DNA of 64,000 bases, taken from positions 1,612,001 through 1,676,000 of the forward strand of contig NZ_BMHP01000002.1 in NCBI RefSeq assembly GCF_014641075.1. The letters are read 5' to 3'. The notes beneath the pieces were generated by a model that saw only the letters and a program-made list of their open reading frames with translations, searched no databases and was not told the origin of the DNA. Position 1 is the first letter of the stretch, and each line of letters opens with the position of its first letter. This stretch comes from Paenibacillus nasutitermitis. GTDB lineage: Bacteria; Bacillota; Bacilli; Paenibacillales; Paenibacillaceae. The position numbers and the translations under genes were made by a program. Positions 25,894-34,746 of the stretch are shown here, one piece after another.

Positions 25894-26894
25894 GTCCATT
25901 TGCGTTTGGCATTAATCATCCGTACGGCTGAAGCCGGCTCATGCTGCTTGTGGTCATGAAATTGTTCAAAATAAAAGGAACAGCTCGAGCATTCCACGCA
26001 AAGCTGCACCCGCTGCTCAAAAATCGTTTCCAGTGTACGCATCACCTGAAGCTCCGGCTGCCGGGTATGAATCACGATTTTTTCCGGAGATATTGTAATC
26101 AGCGTGCTGACGATCATGTCTTCCATATTCATTTCCGACTCCAGCATTTCCGCCACAATCCGGTCAGCCGGGACCGCTTCAAGCATTTGGAAATGTTCAT
26201 CATAGAGAACAAATTCCGTGCCGCCCTTATGGACCACATGGACGACAGGCAGTTTAACCTCCTGCATACGCACAAAATATTTCAATAAGGAAATAAACTC
26301 CTGATATTGTTTATCCATCACATATTCATCCACGGCAAATGCCGCGATTTCACGCAGCTCTTCCCAATAGGGGCCAAGCCGGAATGTCACATATCCGTCC
26401 AGATGAATCCGGGTATTGCTGCCAAGAAATGTTTCAATCTCGGCCGCCACTTTATTTTTCCTCCGCTCCCTGTCGATCCGGAGCATTTCCGGATCTGCCT
26501 CTACACTGTCATGGGACAGCGTACCGCCTCCAAAAAGCAGGTTTTTGCAATACTGCTCCACCAATTTGATCTCGGCGGGCTCTTCATAATGAAACTGTCT
26601 CCGGATAATCGACTGCAGCAGCAGCGGTTCCATTTCCGATAATATATATTGGGCAAAAGCGATCGCTGCCCGTCGGTACACTTCCGGGCCATCGACTGGG
26701 AGCTTAAAATGCTCCAGCGAAGCGCTGCAGGTTATGGCTGAATGCTGCAGGTCGGGAGTGAAATGCACCTTCATGCAGCCGCCGTCTGCTTCCGCAGCCT
26801 TATGTAAATCAAGAAATTCTTCCAGCAAATACTCATGCAGCCGACCGATCGCTTCGCCCGAAGCCGACATCAAAGAAACGGTGAACAATTCCAT
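25890..26894 (-). CDS. ytxC: YtxC-like sporulation protein
   Basis: A 334-residue soluble protein. In B. subtilis ytxC lies directly upstream of thrS in the dnaB-dnaI-ytxC-thrS region, and this gene occupies the same place. Sequence landmarks are AIAFAQYILSEMEPLLLQSI, LDGYVTFRLGPYWEELREIAAFAVDEYVMDKQ (in shorter parts, FRLGPYWEEL), and a C-terminal CVECSSC cluster. The family is annotated as sporulation proteins of unknown biochemical role. Assignment rests on synteny and general pattern. Confidence 0.85.
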   Translation of the reverse strand: MELFTVSLMSASGEAIGRLHEYLLEEFLDLHKAAEADGGCMKVHFTPDLQHSAITCSASLEHFKLPVDGPEVYRRAAIAFAQYILSEMEPLLLQSIIRRQFHYEEPAEIKLVEQYCKNLLFGGGTLSHDSVEADPEMLRIDRERRKNKVAAEIETFLGSNTRIHLDGYVTFRLGPYWEELREIAAFAVDEYVMDKQYQEFISLLKYFVRMQEVKLPVVHVVHKGGTEFVLYDEHFQMLEAVPADRIVAEMLESEMNMEDMIVSTLITISPEKIVIHTRQPELQVMRTLETIFEQRVQLCVECSSCSFYFEQFHDHKQHEPASAVRMINAKRKWT

Positions 26895-27082
26895 AAGCTC
26901 ACTCCTACATTTTTTATATCGTCCGACCCTTAAATTTCATCAAAATGTTTCCTGTTTCAGTATATGGCGGGGCAAAGGCATATATACGATACATCCTGTG
27001 GGTAAATGGTTAGGGATTGGAAAGAATGAGCATTCGTGGTATATTGTTTTTTGAACGAAGCTGGTGCTGGAGTGAATGCTAT

Positions 27083-28192
27083 ATGGACTATGAATCATTG
27101 GATTATAACCGGTACCGCTGGAATCGCATGCTTCTCAGCGGTTTTTGGTTGATTCTGCTTTTTTCGATTTTTTTGGAGTGTCTATATTTAACGATTACCG
27201 AAATCCCTTCCAAAGAATTCATTCTCATATATATGGTGAAACCAACCATCTTTCAGTTATTCACCCTTGTACTTGCAGAAACTCTGATCCGGGCCTTGAA
27301 AGGCAAGTACCAGGATTACATCATGATCGTTACATCATCCTTACTGGCCTTTATTCTTGCCTACATCCATAATTCCATCGATTATTTGCTGCTTGGCCTG
27401 TTCCTGCCCACAATGGTGTCCATTTTTTACTTTCATCCCAAAAAAATGATTTTTGCCTATTTCATAACGCTGGCATCGGTTTATCTCATGTACGGCATCA
27501 ATGATGTCATGAATGAGAACATCACGCTGGTTGGACTGACTACGATCACCGTTATGTTCTCCAGCTTTACGCTAATTGGATGGGGTGTGATTTCCCGAGG
27601 GCGCGAACTGATCAGCCATCTCAAATCATCTTTCGAATCCAATCAGGAGCTGCTGGTCAAAACCATCTGGATGGACAAGCTGGCCAAAACCGACGCATTA
27701 ACCGATCTGTATAACCATATGACGTTCCATGAATATTTCGAAGAGCTTATTGAACAACATGAAAGTAACCGCTTGCCTCTTCAACTGGCCCTGATCGATA
27801 TTGATAATTTCAAGCATGTGAACGATACGTGCGGACATCGGGCCGGGGACGCCGTTTTGAAGGGGGTCGCCCAATTAATCCGCAGCAAGGCTTGCTCGAA
27901 CGATTTTGTAGCCCGCTATGGCGGAGAGGAATTTGCGATTCTGTTCACGGACAAGAAATTGTCCGATGCCATCGAGAAAATCGAGGAAATCCGGGTCCAT
28001 ATTTCCGAGTTGACGCATGCCTCTCTGGGCGGCAAGCCGGTGACAGTCAGTATCGGAATAGGTGAATATTCAGCCAGCGACGACAAAGAGCGATTCTTCA
28101 ACCGTGTTGACGCGGCCCTTTACAAAGCCAAGAACTCTGGCAAGAACAGAACCATTATCGCCACGAATTACGCCGGAACCCAACTTGCCTGA
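27083..28192 (+). CDS. Membrane diguanylate cyclase (GGDEF)
   Basis: A 369-residue protein: five or six transmembrane helices over residues about 15-172, a coiled linker, then a GGDEF domain (about 200-365). The active-site motif is GGEEF at 280-284, and substrate/metal residues are in LIDIDNFKHVNDTCGH, so it should make c-di-GMP from GTP. The inhibitory I-site, normally RxxD five residues before GGEEF, reads CSND, so product inhibition may be lost. ATG 27083 is chosen for GGAGTG eight bases upstream. Monocistronic with its own terminator. Confidence 0.9.
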   Translation: MDYESLDYNRYRWNRMLLSGFWLILLFSIFLECLYLTITEIPSKEFILIYMVKPTIFQLFTLVLAETLIRALKGKYQDYIMIVTSSLLAFILAYIHNSIDYLLLGLFLPTMVSIFYFHPKKMIFAYFITLASVYLMYGINDVMNENITLVGLTTITVMFSSFTLIGWGVISRGRELISHLKSSFESNQELLVKTIWMDKLAKTDALTDLYNHMTFHEYFEELIEQHESNRLPLQLALIDIDNFKHVNDTCGHRAGDAVLKGVAQLIRSKACSNDFVARYGGEEFAILFTDKKLSDAIEKIEEIRVHISELTHASLGGKPVTVSIGIGEYSASDDKERFFNRVDAALYKAKNSGKNRTIIATNYAGTQLA

Positions 28193-28199
28193 TGAAAAT

Positions 28200-28253
28200 G
28201 AAAATAAGCTCCCTGTACAATCCTCAAGGGATTGCTTGCAGGGAGCTTATTCT
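28200..28253. terminator. Bidirectional terminator
   Basis: AATAAGCTCCCTG (28203-28215) pairs with CAGGGAGCTTATT (28239-28251). It separates the convergent diguanylate cyclase and mqnC genes. Confidence 0.85.
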
Positions 28254-28267
28254 ATTTATCTGTATTC

Positions 28268-29404
28268 TTAGTTCTGCATAATAAAATCATGCTCGACGCC
28301 ATCGGTTTCCTGATACATCTTCAGGATTTCATATTTGGTATTCCGCTGGGCTGGGATTTTGCCCGCTTCGCGGATCAGCCGCAGAATCGATTCAATATTG
28401 ACTTTATGGGTGGTTCCCGCAGCGGAAACCACATTCTCCTCAATCATCGTGCTGCCGAAATCATTACAGCCGTACTGCAGGGAGAGCTTGCCTACCTCCG
28501 GTCCCATCGTGACCCAGGAGGATTGGAAGTTATCGATATTGTCCAGCGTAATCCGGCTGATCGCCAGCGTCTTCAAATATTCCTCAGGGGTAGCCTTCTC
28601 CCGCTTCATATTGGTGTTTTCCGGCTGGAAAGTCCATGGAATAAAAGCGAGAAAGCCACGTGAATCATAACCATTGGTGATGCATTCATCCTGAGCGTCG
28701 CGCACTCTCAGCAAATGTAGCGCGCGCTCCTCCATCTCTTCCCCAAACCCGATCACCATCGTCGCGGTGGTGTTCATCCCTACGCGATGGGCAGTCTTCA
28801 TAACATCCATCCAGTCGGTCCATGAGCCTTTCAAACGGCTGATCTTGCGGCGCGTCCGGTCATCGAGAATCTCGCCGCCTCCGCCGGGAAGGGAATCAAG
28901 TCCCGCAGCATTAAGCTCGCGCATCACTTCTTCCATCGTCAGTCCATCCGAAATCTCGCGCATTTTGTGAATTTCCGCCGGAGAGAAGGAGTGCATCGTG
29001 ATGCCCGGGAAATGAACTTTAATTTTGCGCAGCAGATCCAGATAATAAGAGAATGGCAGCGTCGGATTGACTCCGCCCTGCATCAGGATTTCGGTCCCGC
29101 CCACATCCATCGTTTCCTGGATTTTCTGCAAAATCGTTTCATCCGGCAGAACATAACCTTCCGGCGATCCTGGAGCCCGGTAAAAGGCGCAGAACCGGCA
29201 GAAAACGTCGCACACATTCGTATAATTGATGTTGCGGCCGACGACAAATGTCGTTATCGGCTCCGGATGACGCCGCTCCATTAGAATATTTGCGGCATGG
29301 CCCATTTTCTCGATTTCGTCGGATTCAAACAACGTCACGCATTCTTCCAGCCCGATTCGTTCTCCCTGCAAGGCTTTATCCAAAATACGATCTATATTTT
29401 GCAT
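28268..29404 (-). CDS. mqnC: Cyclic dehypoxanthinyl futalosine synthase (radical SAM, MqnC)
   Basis: A 378-residue radical SAM enzyme. The cluster motif is CDVFCRFC (Cys65, Cys69, Cys72). Also seen are VGRNINYTNVC, GGTEILMQGG, HSFSPAEI, DSLPGGGGEI and MVIGFGE, typical of MqnC, which forms the cyclic intermediate of the futalosine route to menaquinone. B. subtilis uses the classical Men pathway instead, so this points to futalosine-type menaquinone synthesis in this organism. No other mqn gene is adjacent. GAAGGAGG precedes the ATG. MqnE/CofH-type relatives are possible, but the length and motifs fit MqnC best. Confidence 0.9.
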   Translation of the reverse strand: MQNIDRILDKALQGERIGLEECVTLFESDEIEKMGHAANILMERRHPEPITTFVVGRNINYTNVCDVFCRFCAFYRAPGSPEGYVLPDETILQKIQETMDVGGTEILMQGGVNPTLPFSYYLDLLRKIKVHFPGITMHSFSPAEIHKMREISDGLTMEEVMRELNAAGLDSLPGGGGEILDDRTRRKISRLKGSWTDWMDVMKTAHRVGMNTTATMVIGFGEEMEERALHLLRVRDAQDECITNGYDSRGFLAFIPWTFQPENTNMKREKATPEEYLKTLAISRITLDNIDNFQSSWVTMGPEVGKLSLQYGCNDFGSTMIEENVVSAAGTTHKVNIESILRLIREAGKIPAQRNTKYEILKMYQETDGVEHDFIMQN

Positions 29405-29582
29405 GTTCGCGAAAGACCTCCTTCATTAATAGTGGTGCCTCTTTTGTGGGATGGCTTGTTTATCAAGGTCCACTCTAATCCACTCTTTAAATGAACGTCT
29501 ATAATTTCCTATAAAATAGTTTAACATAAAGCGTACGAATGCGTCATTCCCCGTAAGACGATGAAAATGGATGCCTGAATAT

Positions 29583-29618
29583 CGAAAAACGCGGCAGGTC
29601 CATCAGGACTGCCGCGTA
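29583..29618 (-). terminator. Terminator of the met operon
   Basis: ACGCGGCAGTCC pairs with GGACCTGCCGCGT (one bulge) on the minus strand and is followed by TTTTTCG, about 45 bp past the metC stop. Confidence 0.85.
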
Positions 29619-29663
29619 ACGCTATATATCGCTTTTCCGCTGTTTTTAAGCAAATATGTCGGT

Positions 29664-30848
29664 TTATTGACGGAGTGCCTGTTCAAGATCGGCAATCAGG
29701 TCATCGATATCCTCGAGTCCCACGGAATAACGCAACAGTCCGTCGGTAATCCCGCGCTCATGCCGTACCTCACGCGGCATCGCCGCATGGGACATCATTG
29801 CCGGGTAGGATAGGATGCTCTCCACCGCTCCCAGACTAACCGCCACAATCGGCAGCTTCACACGGCTGAGCACCGCCTTGGCCCGGTCCCCGTCGCCAAC
29901 ATCGAAGGAAACTACCGCTCCATAACCAAGCGATTGCTTCTCATGAATGTCACGTCCGGGATGATCTTCCAGACCCGGATAATACACACGCTCCACCCCA
30001 TCAAGCCGGGAGAGCCAGGCAGCCAGCTTGCGGGCGCTCTTCTCACTGTGCTCCATACGCGCCTGCAGCGTCTTCATGCCGCGGATCAGCAGCCAGGATT
30101 CCTGGGCCCCGAGCACGGTGCCCAGCCCATTCTGCAGCTGTTTGAGCCTGCGGCCAAGGCTTTCATTGGCGGCGACAGCAAGACCGGCGAGCACATCGCT
30201 GTGTCCACCGAGGAACTTCGTTGCGCTGTGCAGCACAATATCCACACCCAGCTCGATGGGCCGTTGATGATAGGGTGTCATAAACGTATTGTCCAGCATG
30301 GTCAGCAGGTCATGCTGTTTCGCCCATGCGGTAACTTCCGCAATGTCGGTGATTTTCAGCGTCGGGTTCGAAGGCGTCTCCATGAATACCGCTTTCGTAT
30401 TCGGTTTGAGCGCTGCCTTCACCTCTTCGAACCGAGTCATATCAACAAACGTCGATTCAATGCCAAGCCGGTCAAGAATGGATGTCAGCAGGCGGTAAGT
30501 GCCGCCGTATACATCTTCCGTCACAATTACATGGTCCCCGCTCGAAAGGAGCAGAAAGGTTGTCGAGATAGCGGCCATTCCGCTGGAAAATGCAAAGCCG
30601 CGCTCTCCCCCCTCCAGCAGCGCAATGTAATCCTCCAGCGCCTGGCGGGTCGGATTGCCGGAACGGCTGTAATCGTAATCCGGCGGGTTGAAGATATCGT
30701 GATGATGGAATGTGGACGCCTGGTAGATCGGAACGCTGGAAGCTCCCGTATGTTCATCGATTTCCGCTCCGAAGTGAATAAGCTTCGTGGCGAACTGCTT
30801 GTCTTTTTTTTCTGCTTTATTTGCTTTCTGCTGATCCTGTTCTGCCAT
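29664..30848 (-). CDS. metC: Cystathionine beta-lyase (MetC type, Cys/Met metabolism PLP enzyme)
   Basis: A 394-residue fold-type I PLP enzyme. The Schiff-base lysine is Lys211 in LHSATKFLGGHSD; other landmarks are YSRSGNPTRQALE, SSGMAAIST, ETPSNPT and VSLGAVESILSYPA. It should cleave cystathionine to homocysteine, and it is the last gene of metA-metI-metC. Its ATG shares a base with the metI stop (TAATG). The first 20 residues are a Lys/Gln-rich extension. MetI and MetC are homologues and the order alone decides the names. Confidence 0.9.
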   Translation of the reverse strand: MAEQDQQKANKAEKKDKQFATKLIHFGAEIDEHTGASSVPIYQASTFHHHDIFNPPDYDYSRSGNPTRQALEDYIALLEGGERGFAFSSGMAAISTTFLLLSSGDHVIVTEDVYGGTYRLLTSILDRLGIESTFVDMTRFEEVKAALKPNTKAVFMETPSNPTLKITDIAEVTAWAKQHDLLTMLDNTFMTPYHQRPIELGVDIVLHSATKFLGGHSDVLAGLAVAANESLGRRLKQLQNGLGTVLGAQESWLLIRGMKTLQARMEHSEKSARKLAAWLSRLDGVERVYYPGLEDHPGRDIHEKQSLGYGAVVSFDVGDGDRAKAVLSRVKLPIVAVSLGAVESILSYPAMMSHAAMPREVRHERGITDGLLRYSVGLEDIDDLIADLEQALRQ

Positions 30849-32017
30849 TAGCTCTGTTGCTCCTCTCCGATTTCGCGTTTAGCCGCTTCCAGTGCCTGCG
30901 CCAGATCGGCAATCAGGTCGTCGGCATGCTCTATGCCTACGGAGAAACGCAGCAGCCGGTCGTCCACACCGACTCGGCGGCGGATTTCCTCCGGAATATC
31001 GGCATGTGTCTGCACAGATGGATAGGTCATTAGCGACTCCACCCCGCCAAGGCTCTCGGCAAAGGCGATAAGCCGGATATGACGGAGAATCGGCTCGACA
31101 TACCTGGCATCCTTCAGTCGGAAGGAGAATATCCCCGTGTTGCCTGAAGATTGGCGGCTCTGGATATCGTGGCCGGGATGGTGGGCAAGACCCGGATAAT
31201 AAACCTCTTCCACTGCCTCATGATCATACAGCCAGCCCGCAATTCGGACCGCGTTCTCCTGATGGCGTTCCATCCGCAGCGCAAGCGTCTTCATGCCCCT
31301 CATCAGCAGCCAGGAATCCTGCGCCCCAAGCACGGCCCCGATGGAGTTATGCAGGAAGGCCATCTGCTCGGACAACTCCTCGCCTTTGGTTATGATCAAC
31401 CCGGCAAGCACATCGTTGTGGCCGCCAAGATATTTGGTCGCGCTGTGAATGACAATATCCGCACCTTGCTCGATGGGACGCTGAAAGAAAGGCGTGAGCA
31501 GCGTGTTGTCCACGATGGTCAGCAGGCCTCTTGTCTTCGCCCACGCGCATACCCGTTCAATATCGGTAATCATCATGAGCGGATTGGTCGGCGTCTCGAT
31601 CAGAACGGCTTTGGTATTCGGCTTACACAGCTGGGATAACGCGTCAATATCATTCGTATCCACATAAGAAGCGGTTACGCCAAAACGGCTCATGATCCGC
31701 TCCAGGAGACGGTAGGTGCCCCCGTAAAGATCAAGCGATACCAGCAGATGGTCGCCCTGACTGAACAATGCGAAAATCGTTTGCAAGGCTGCCATGCCGG
31801 TACTGCACGCGAAGCCGGCATCGCCTGCTTCCAGCTCCGCCGCGGCATCTTCCAGCACTTTGCGGGTAGGGCTCTTCGAACGGGCATAATCGAATCCGGT
31901 GCTTTGGCCAAGCTGCGGATGGCGGAAGGCGGTAGCTTGATAAATCGGGAAGCTCACCGCTCCGGTTACCGGTTCACTCTGGGAACCTATCTGGGCTAAT
32001 CGGCTTTCAATTTTCAT
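30848..32017 (-). CDS. metI: Cystathionine gamma-synthase / O-acetylhomoserine thiolyase
   Basis: A 389-residue Cys/Met metabolism PLP enzyme paralogous to the next gene. Lys195 in IHSATKYLGGHND binds PLP; FDYARSKSPTRKVLE, CSTGMAALQT, ETPTNPL and AESLGGVESLMTYP are visible. In Bacillus MetI joins O-acetylhomoserine with cysteine or sulfide. It follows metA by about 95 bp (AGGAG nine bases before ATG) and overlaps metC by one base, in agreement with one SAM-controlled operon. Confidence 0.9.
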   Translation of the reverse strand: MKIESRLAQIGSQSEPVTGAVSFPIYQATAFRHPQLGQSTGFDYARSKSPTRKVLEDAAAELEAGDAGFACSTGMAALQTIFALFSQGDHLLVSLDLYGGTYRLLERIMSRFGVTASYVDTNDIDALSQLCKPNTKAVLIETPTNPLMMITDIERVCAWAKTRGLLTIVDNTLLTPFFQRPIEQGADIVIHSATKYLGGHNDVLAGLIITKGEELSEQMAFLHNSIGAVLGAQDSWLLMRGMKTLALRMERHQENAVRIAGWLYDHEAVEEVYYPGLAHHPGHDIQSRQSSGNTGIFSFRLKDARYVEPILRHIRLIAFAESLGGVESLMTYPSVQTHADIPEEIRRRVGVDDRLLRFSVGIEHADDLIADLAQALEAAKREIGEEQQS

Positions 32018-32112
32018 TTTATGATAAGCTCCTTTTCAGCTCTTGTTATAATCGAATCCAGGATCAGCGTAAAAACAAGCTCCATTGGACCGCTTTATCA
32101 TCCATTTGAAAG

Positions 32113-33030
32113 TTAGATACCCGCGCCCAAATCGTATGGGGTCTGCTGATACACATAGTAGTTCAACCAGTTCGAGAACAGCAGATTCGCGTGCGCACGC
32201 CAGCTGGACAACGGCATTTGTGATGGATCGTTGTTGGGGAAATAATTTTCCGGAACATCCATTTGCATGCCTTTGGCCTGATCGCGGTCGTATTCCCATT
32301 TCAGCGTAAGCGGATCGTATTCGGAATGACCGGTAACGAAGATTTGCCGTTTATCCTTGGAGGCCACCAGATACACCCCGGAATCCGTGGAGGTGGACAG
32401 AATCTCAAGGTCGGATATCGGCTCGATATCCTCTTTGCGAAACTCGGTGTGACGGGACTGCGGCACGTAGAACTGTTCATCGAATCCCCGCAGCAGCGGC
32501 ACATTCCGTTTCTCCAGCGTATGCGGGTAGACGCCGAAAATTTTCTTCGGCAGCTCGTATTTCGGAACACCGTAATGATGGTAAAGCCCTGCCTGTGCGC
32601 CCCAACAGATATGCAGCGTCGAGGTGACTCTGCGGGCGCTCCAGTCCATAATATCTTTGAGCTCTTCCCAATACGTCACTTCTTCAAACGGAAGATGCTC
32701 AATAGGCGCCCCGGTAATGATCATCCCGTCATAGAACTCGTGCTTGATATCGTCGAATGATTTATAGAAGCTTTCCAGGTGCTCCAGCGACGTATTCTTG
32801 GACGTATGCGTCCGCGGGTTGAGCAGAACTGCCTCTACCTGAAGCGGGGTATTGCCGATCAGCCGGAGCAGCTGGGTTTCCGTTGTTTCCTTGGTAGGCA
32901 TCAAATTCAAAATGGCAATCCGCAGCGGCCGGATGTCCTGGTGAAAGGCAGTGCTTTCATCCATCACGAAAATGTTCTCGCCCGACAAGATGTCTTTGGC
33001 GGGTAAATGGTCTGGTACTTTGATTGGCAT
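32113..33030 (-). CDS. metA: Homoserine O-acetyltransferase
   Basis: A 305-residue class I glutamine amidotransferase-like acyltransferase, first step of methionine synthesis. The nucleophile is Cys142 ([11 protein letters not shown]), with GHSEYD holding the catalytic His and Glu. The specificity position is Glu111 in TGAPIE; Glu here marks acetyl-CoA use, Gly marks succinyl-CoA use in enterics. ATG 33030 has GGAGTG six bases upstream; the frame extends eleven codons further without need. It is the first gene after the SAM-I riboswitch. Confidence 0.95.
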   Translation of the reverse strand: MPIKVPDHLPAKDILSGENIFVMDESTAFHQDIRPLRIAILNLMPTKETTETQLLRLIGNTPLQVEAVLLNPRTHTSKNTSLEHLESFYKSFDDIKHEFYDGMIITGAPIEHLPFEEVTYWEELKDIMDWSARRVTSTLHICWGAQAGLYHHYGVPKYELPKKIFGVYPHTLEKRNVPLLRGFDEQFYVPQSRHTEFRKEDIEPISDLEILSTSTDSGVYLVASKDKRQIFVTGHSEYDPLTLKWEYDRDQAKGMQMDVPENYFPNNDPSQMPLSSWRAHANLLFSNWLNYYVYQQTPYDLGAGI

Positions 33031-33086
33031 CTCATTCACTCCTCTTGTTGCGGGTTGCTTCATCGTTTCGCTGGACGCGCGAGAAT

Positions 33087-33253
33087 GAAAAAAGCCCCGC
33101 TCTGGTGTCAGAGTAGGGGCATAAATAAATATCGTTCATGCGCCTCTCATCTGTCAGAAACAAATCGTTTCCGCAAGAATTAGCACCGTGCGTATAATAC
33201 GCCGGTTGCCGGGCTTCATCGGGCTAGTCCCTCCGCCTGCTCTTGATAAGAAA
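33087..33253 (-). promoter_or_regulatory. SAM-I (S-box) riboswitch controlling metA-metI-metC
   Basis: On the minus strand the aptamer contains the conserved TCTTATCAAGAG-like start, GGCGGAGGGACTAGCCC, GATGAAGCCCGGCAACC, GGTGCTAATTCTTGC and the closing TGACAGATGAGAG. A terminator hairpin (GCCCCTACTCTG with CAGAGCGGGGC) ending in TTTTTT lies at 33087-33120. SAM binding should stop transcription before metA. Confidence 0.95.
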
Positions 33254-33287
33254 GCTTGCTATTCAATTCATCAATCGACTTATGATT

Positions 33288-33316
33288 ACTTTAAATCATT
33301 CCCTTATTCCAGTCAA
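33288..33316 (-). promoter_or_regulatory. Promoter of the met operon
   Basis: TTGACT (33311-33316), 17-bp spacer and TAAAGT (33288-33293) on the minus strand, about 35 bp before the S-box aptamer. Confidence 0.7.
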
Positions 33317-33411
33317 GTGAGCAGCCCAAAAATGCCGATCAACGGCACTGCTCACCCTGCGCGGCATTCACGCATAAAGTACAATATCATTGCGAATGGT
33401 CTAGTTTCTTC

Positions 33412-33441
33412 TTGAATGGAAAGACAATGTCAGAGTATACT
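33412..33441 (+). promoter_or_regulatory. Candidate corA promoter
   Basis: TTGAAT (33412-33417), 18-bp spacer and TATACT (33436-33441). The -10 overlaps the right arm of a GTCTAGT/ACTAGAC inverted repeat (33399-33405 and 33439-33445). Transcription from here would give a corA leader of about 270 nt. Confidence 0.6.
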
Positions 33442-33499
33442 AGACAAGGATTGCCTAACTGAATCCATCAAAATTGAGTTCAAAGGGGTGTTAACGCAT

Positions 33500-33625
33500 A
33501 TGGAAGGCGACCCGAGGCCTGCGGGCAACCGCATTGATAACCGGTACCGGAACTGCGCATATCTGCTTACGATACAGCCATCCATATCGTCCAATGCCGT
33601 CCTTTACAAAATAGGAGCGGCCTAG
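33500..33625 (+). CDS. Possible 41-residue leader ORF upstream of corA
   Basis: ATG 33500 is preceded by AAAGGGGTG at nine bases and opens a 41-codon frame (MEGDPRPAGNRIDNRYRNCA...) inside the presumed corA leader. It has no hydrophobic helix and no known family. It could be a regulatory upstream ORF or chance; the frame is also open upstream to 33416, before the predicted transcription start. Confidence 0.3.
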   Translation: MEGDPRPAGNRIDNRYRNCAYLLTIQPSISSNAVLYKIGAA

Positions 33626-33720
33626 ATTGCTGTGGTCCGCGTAACGCATTTATATGCCTCTCTCCGACTTGCCGGCATCCGGGAAAATGATCATCTTAGG
33701 AAAGAGAGGAGAGGGTACGG

Positions 33721-34656
33721 ATGAAAATCCGTCTGGTTAACCAAGGCATATTTACGACGATCGATGATATTAACACGGCACTCATTCCCCCTACTGAGGG
33801 TTTCTACTGGATTGACGCAGATGTGGACGATTTGGCTGTGCTCCAGCCAGTCTTCGCCCTTCACGATCTGGCAGTCGAGGATTGCCTCAGCGAGGAGGAG
33901 CAGCGTCCGAAGATTGAAATTCATGAGGGTCATTATTTTATAGTGATCAACAGCATCCGTTTTGACGATGAGGAAATTTTTCTCAGAGCCTTGAACATCT
34001 TCCTGGGACGCCATTATATTATTACGGTGACCAAACAGAAGATTAATGAGCTTCGTTCGCTCAAACCGGTGCTTTGGGAAGAAGAAGTTACAAGACCGGA
34101 CAGATTCCTCTATCATCTGGTCGATCTCGTCGTGGATAACTATTTCCTTGTCGGCGACCGGATTGAAGCGCGCATTGAAAGCCTGGAAGAAGATATTCTG
34201 ATGCATACGAAGAAATCCCATCTGACCGAGATTATCGGACTGCGAAGCGAAATTCTTTGGCTCCGGAAAGTTCTTGGACCCCAGAAGGATGTTATCTTCA
34301 CGCTCAACAAGAAGGATCTAAAACTGATCGATGATCAGCTTCAAAAGTATTTCAGCGATATTTATGAGAATGCCGTCAAGATTGCTGAAACTTTTGAGAC
34401 CTACCGCGATCTTATGGGCAACTTGCGCGAGGCTTATCAATCCAGTCTGGCTAACCGGGCCAACGAAATCATGCGCGTGTTCACCGCTTTAACGACAATT
34501 TTTATGCCGCTCACCTTCATCACCGGGATTTACGGAATGAACTTCGATTATATCCCAGGCCTGCATCTGCGTGGCGGATCCTATATCCTGCTGTTTATCA
34601 TGCTTTTCCTCGGCTTCGGGATGTTCTATATTTTCCGCAAGAAAGACTGGCTCTAG
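33721..34656 (+). CDS. corA: CorA-type magnesium/cobalt transporter
   Basis: A 311-residue pentameric divalent cation channel. A large cytoplasmic alpha/beta N-terminal domain and a long helix lead to two C-terminal membrane helices; the signature GMN lies at residues 272-274 (TGIYGMNFDY) at the end of TM1, and the tail is basic (RKKDWL). GAGAGGAGAGG precedes the ATG, and a CCTCTCTCC stretch at 33657-33665 could pair with it. Mg2+ uptake is the expected role. A bidirectional terminator follows. Confidence 0.93.
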   Translation: MKIRLVNQGIFTTIDDINTALIPPTEGFYWIDADVDDLAVLQPVFALHDLAVEDCLSEEEQRPKIEIHEGHYFIVINSIRFDDEEIFLRALNIFLGRHYIITVTKQKINELRSLKPVLWEEEVTRPDRFLYHLVDLVVDNYFLVGDRIEARIESLEEDILMHTKKSHLTEIIGLRSEILWLRKVLGPQKDVIFTLNKKDLKLIDDQLQKYFSDIYENAVKIAETFETYRDLMGNLREAYQSSLANRANEIMRVFTALTTIFMPLTFITGIYGMNFDYIPGLHLRGGSYILLFIMLFLGFGMFYIFRKKDWL

Positions 34657-34686
34657 AAGTCTGGTGATTTATTCAGGCTGCGCATG

Positions 34687-34726
34687 CGAAAAACGTCTCT
34701 CCCTTTGCGGGCAGAGACGTTTTTTG
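34687..34726. terminator. Bidirectional terminator
   Basis: AAAAACGTCTCT and AGAGACGTTTTT pair perfectly around CCCTTTGCGGGC, between corA and the convergent MFS gene. Confidence 0.9.
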
Positions 34727-34746
34727 GTTTTGCGCGGCTTCTTTTT

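Noticed and set aside
33416..33625. A longer version (69 codons) of the corA leader ORF
   Set aside because: Its start lies before the predicted transcription start and has no ribosome site; only the inner ATG at 33500 is worth keeping.
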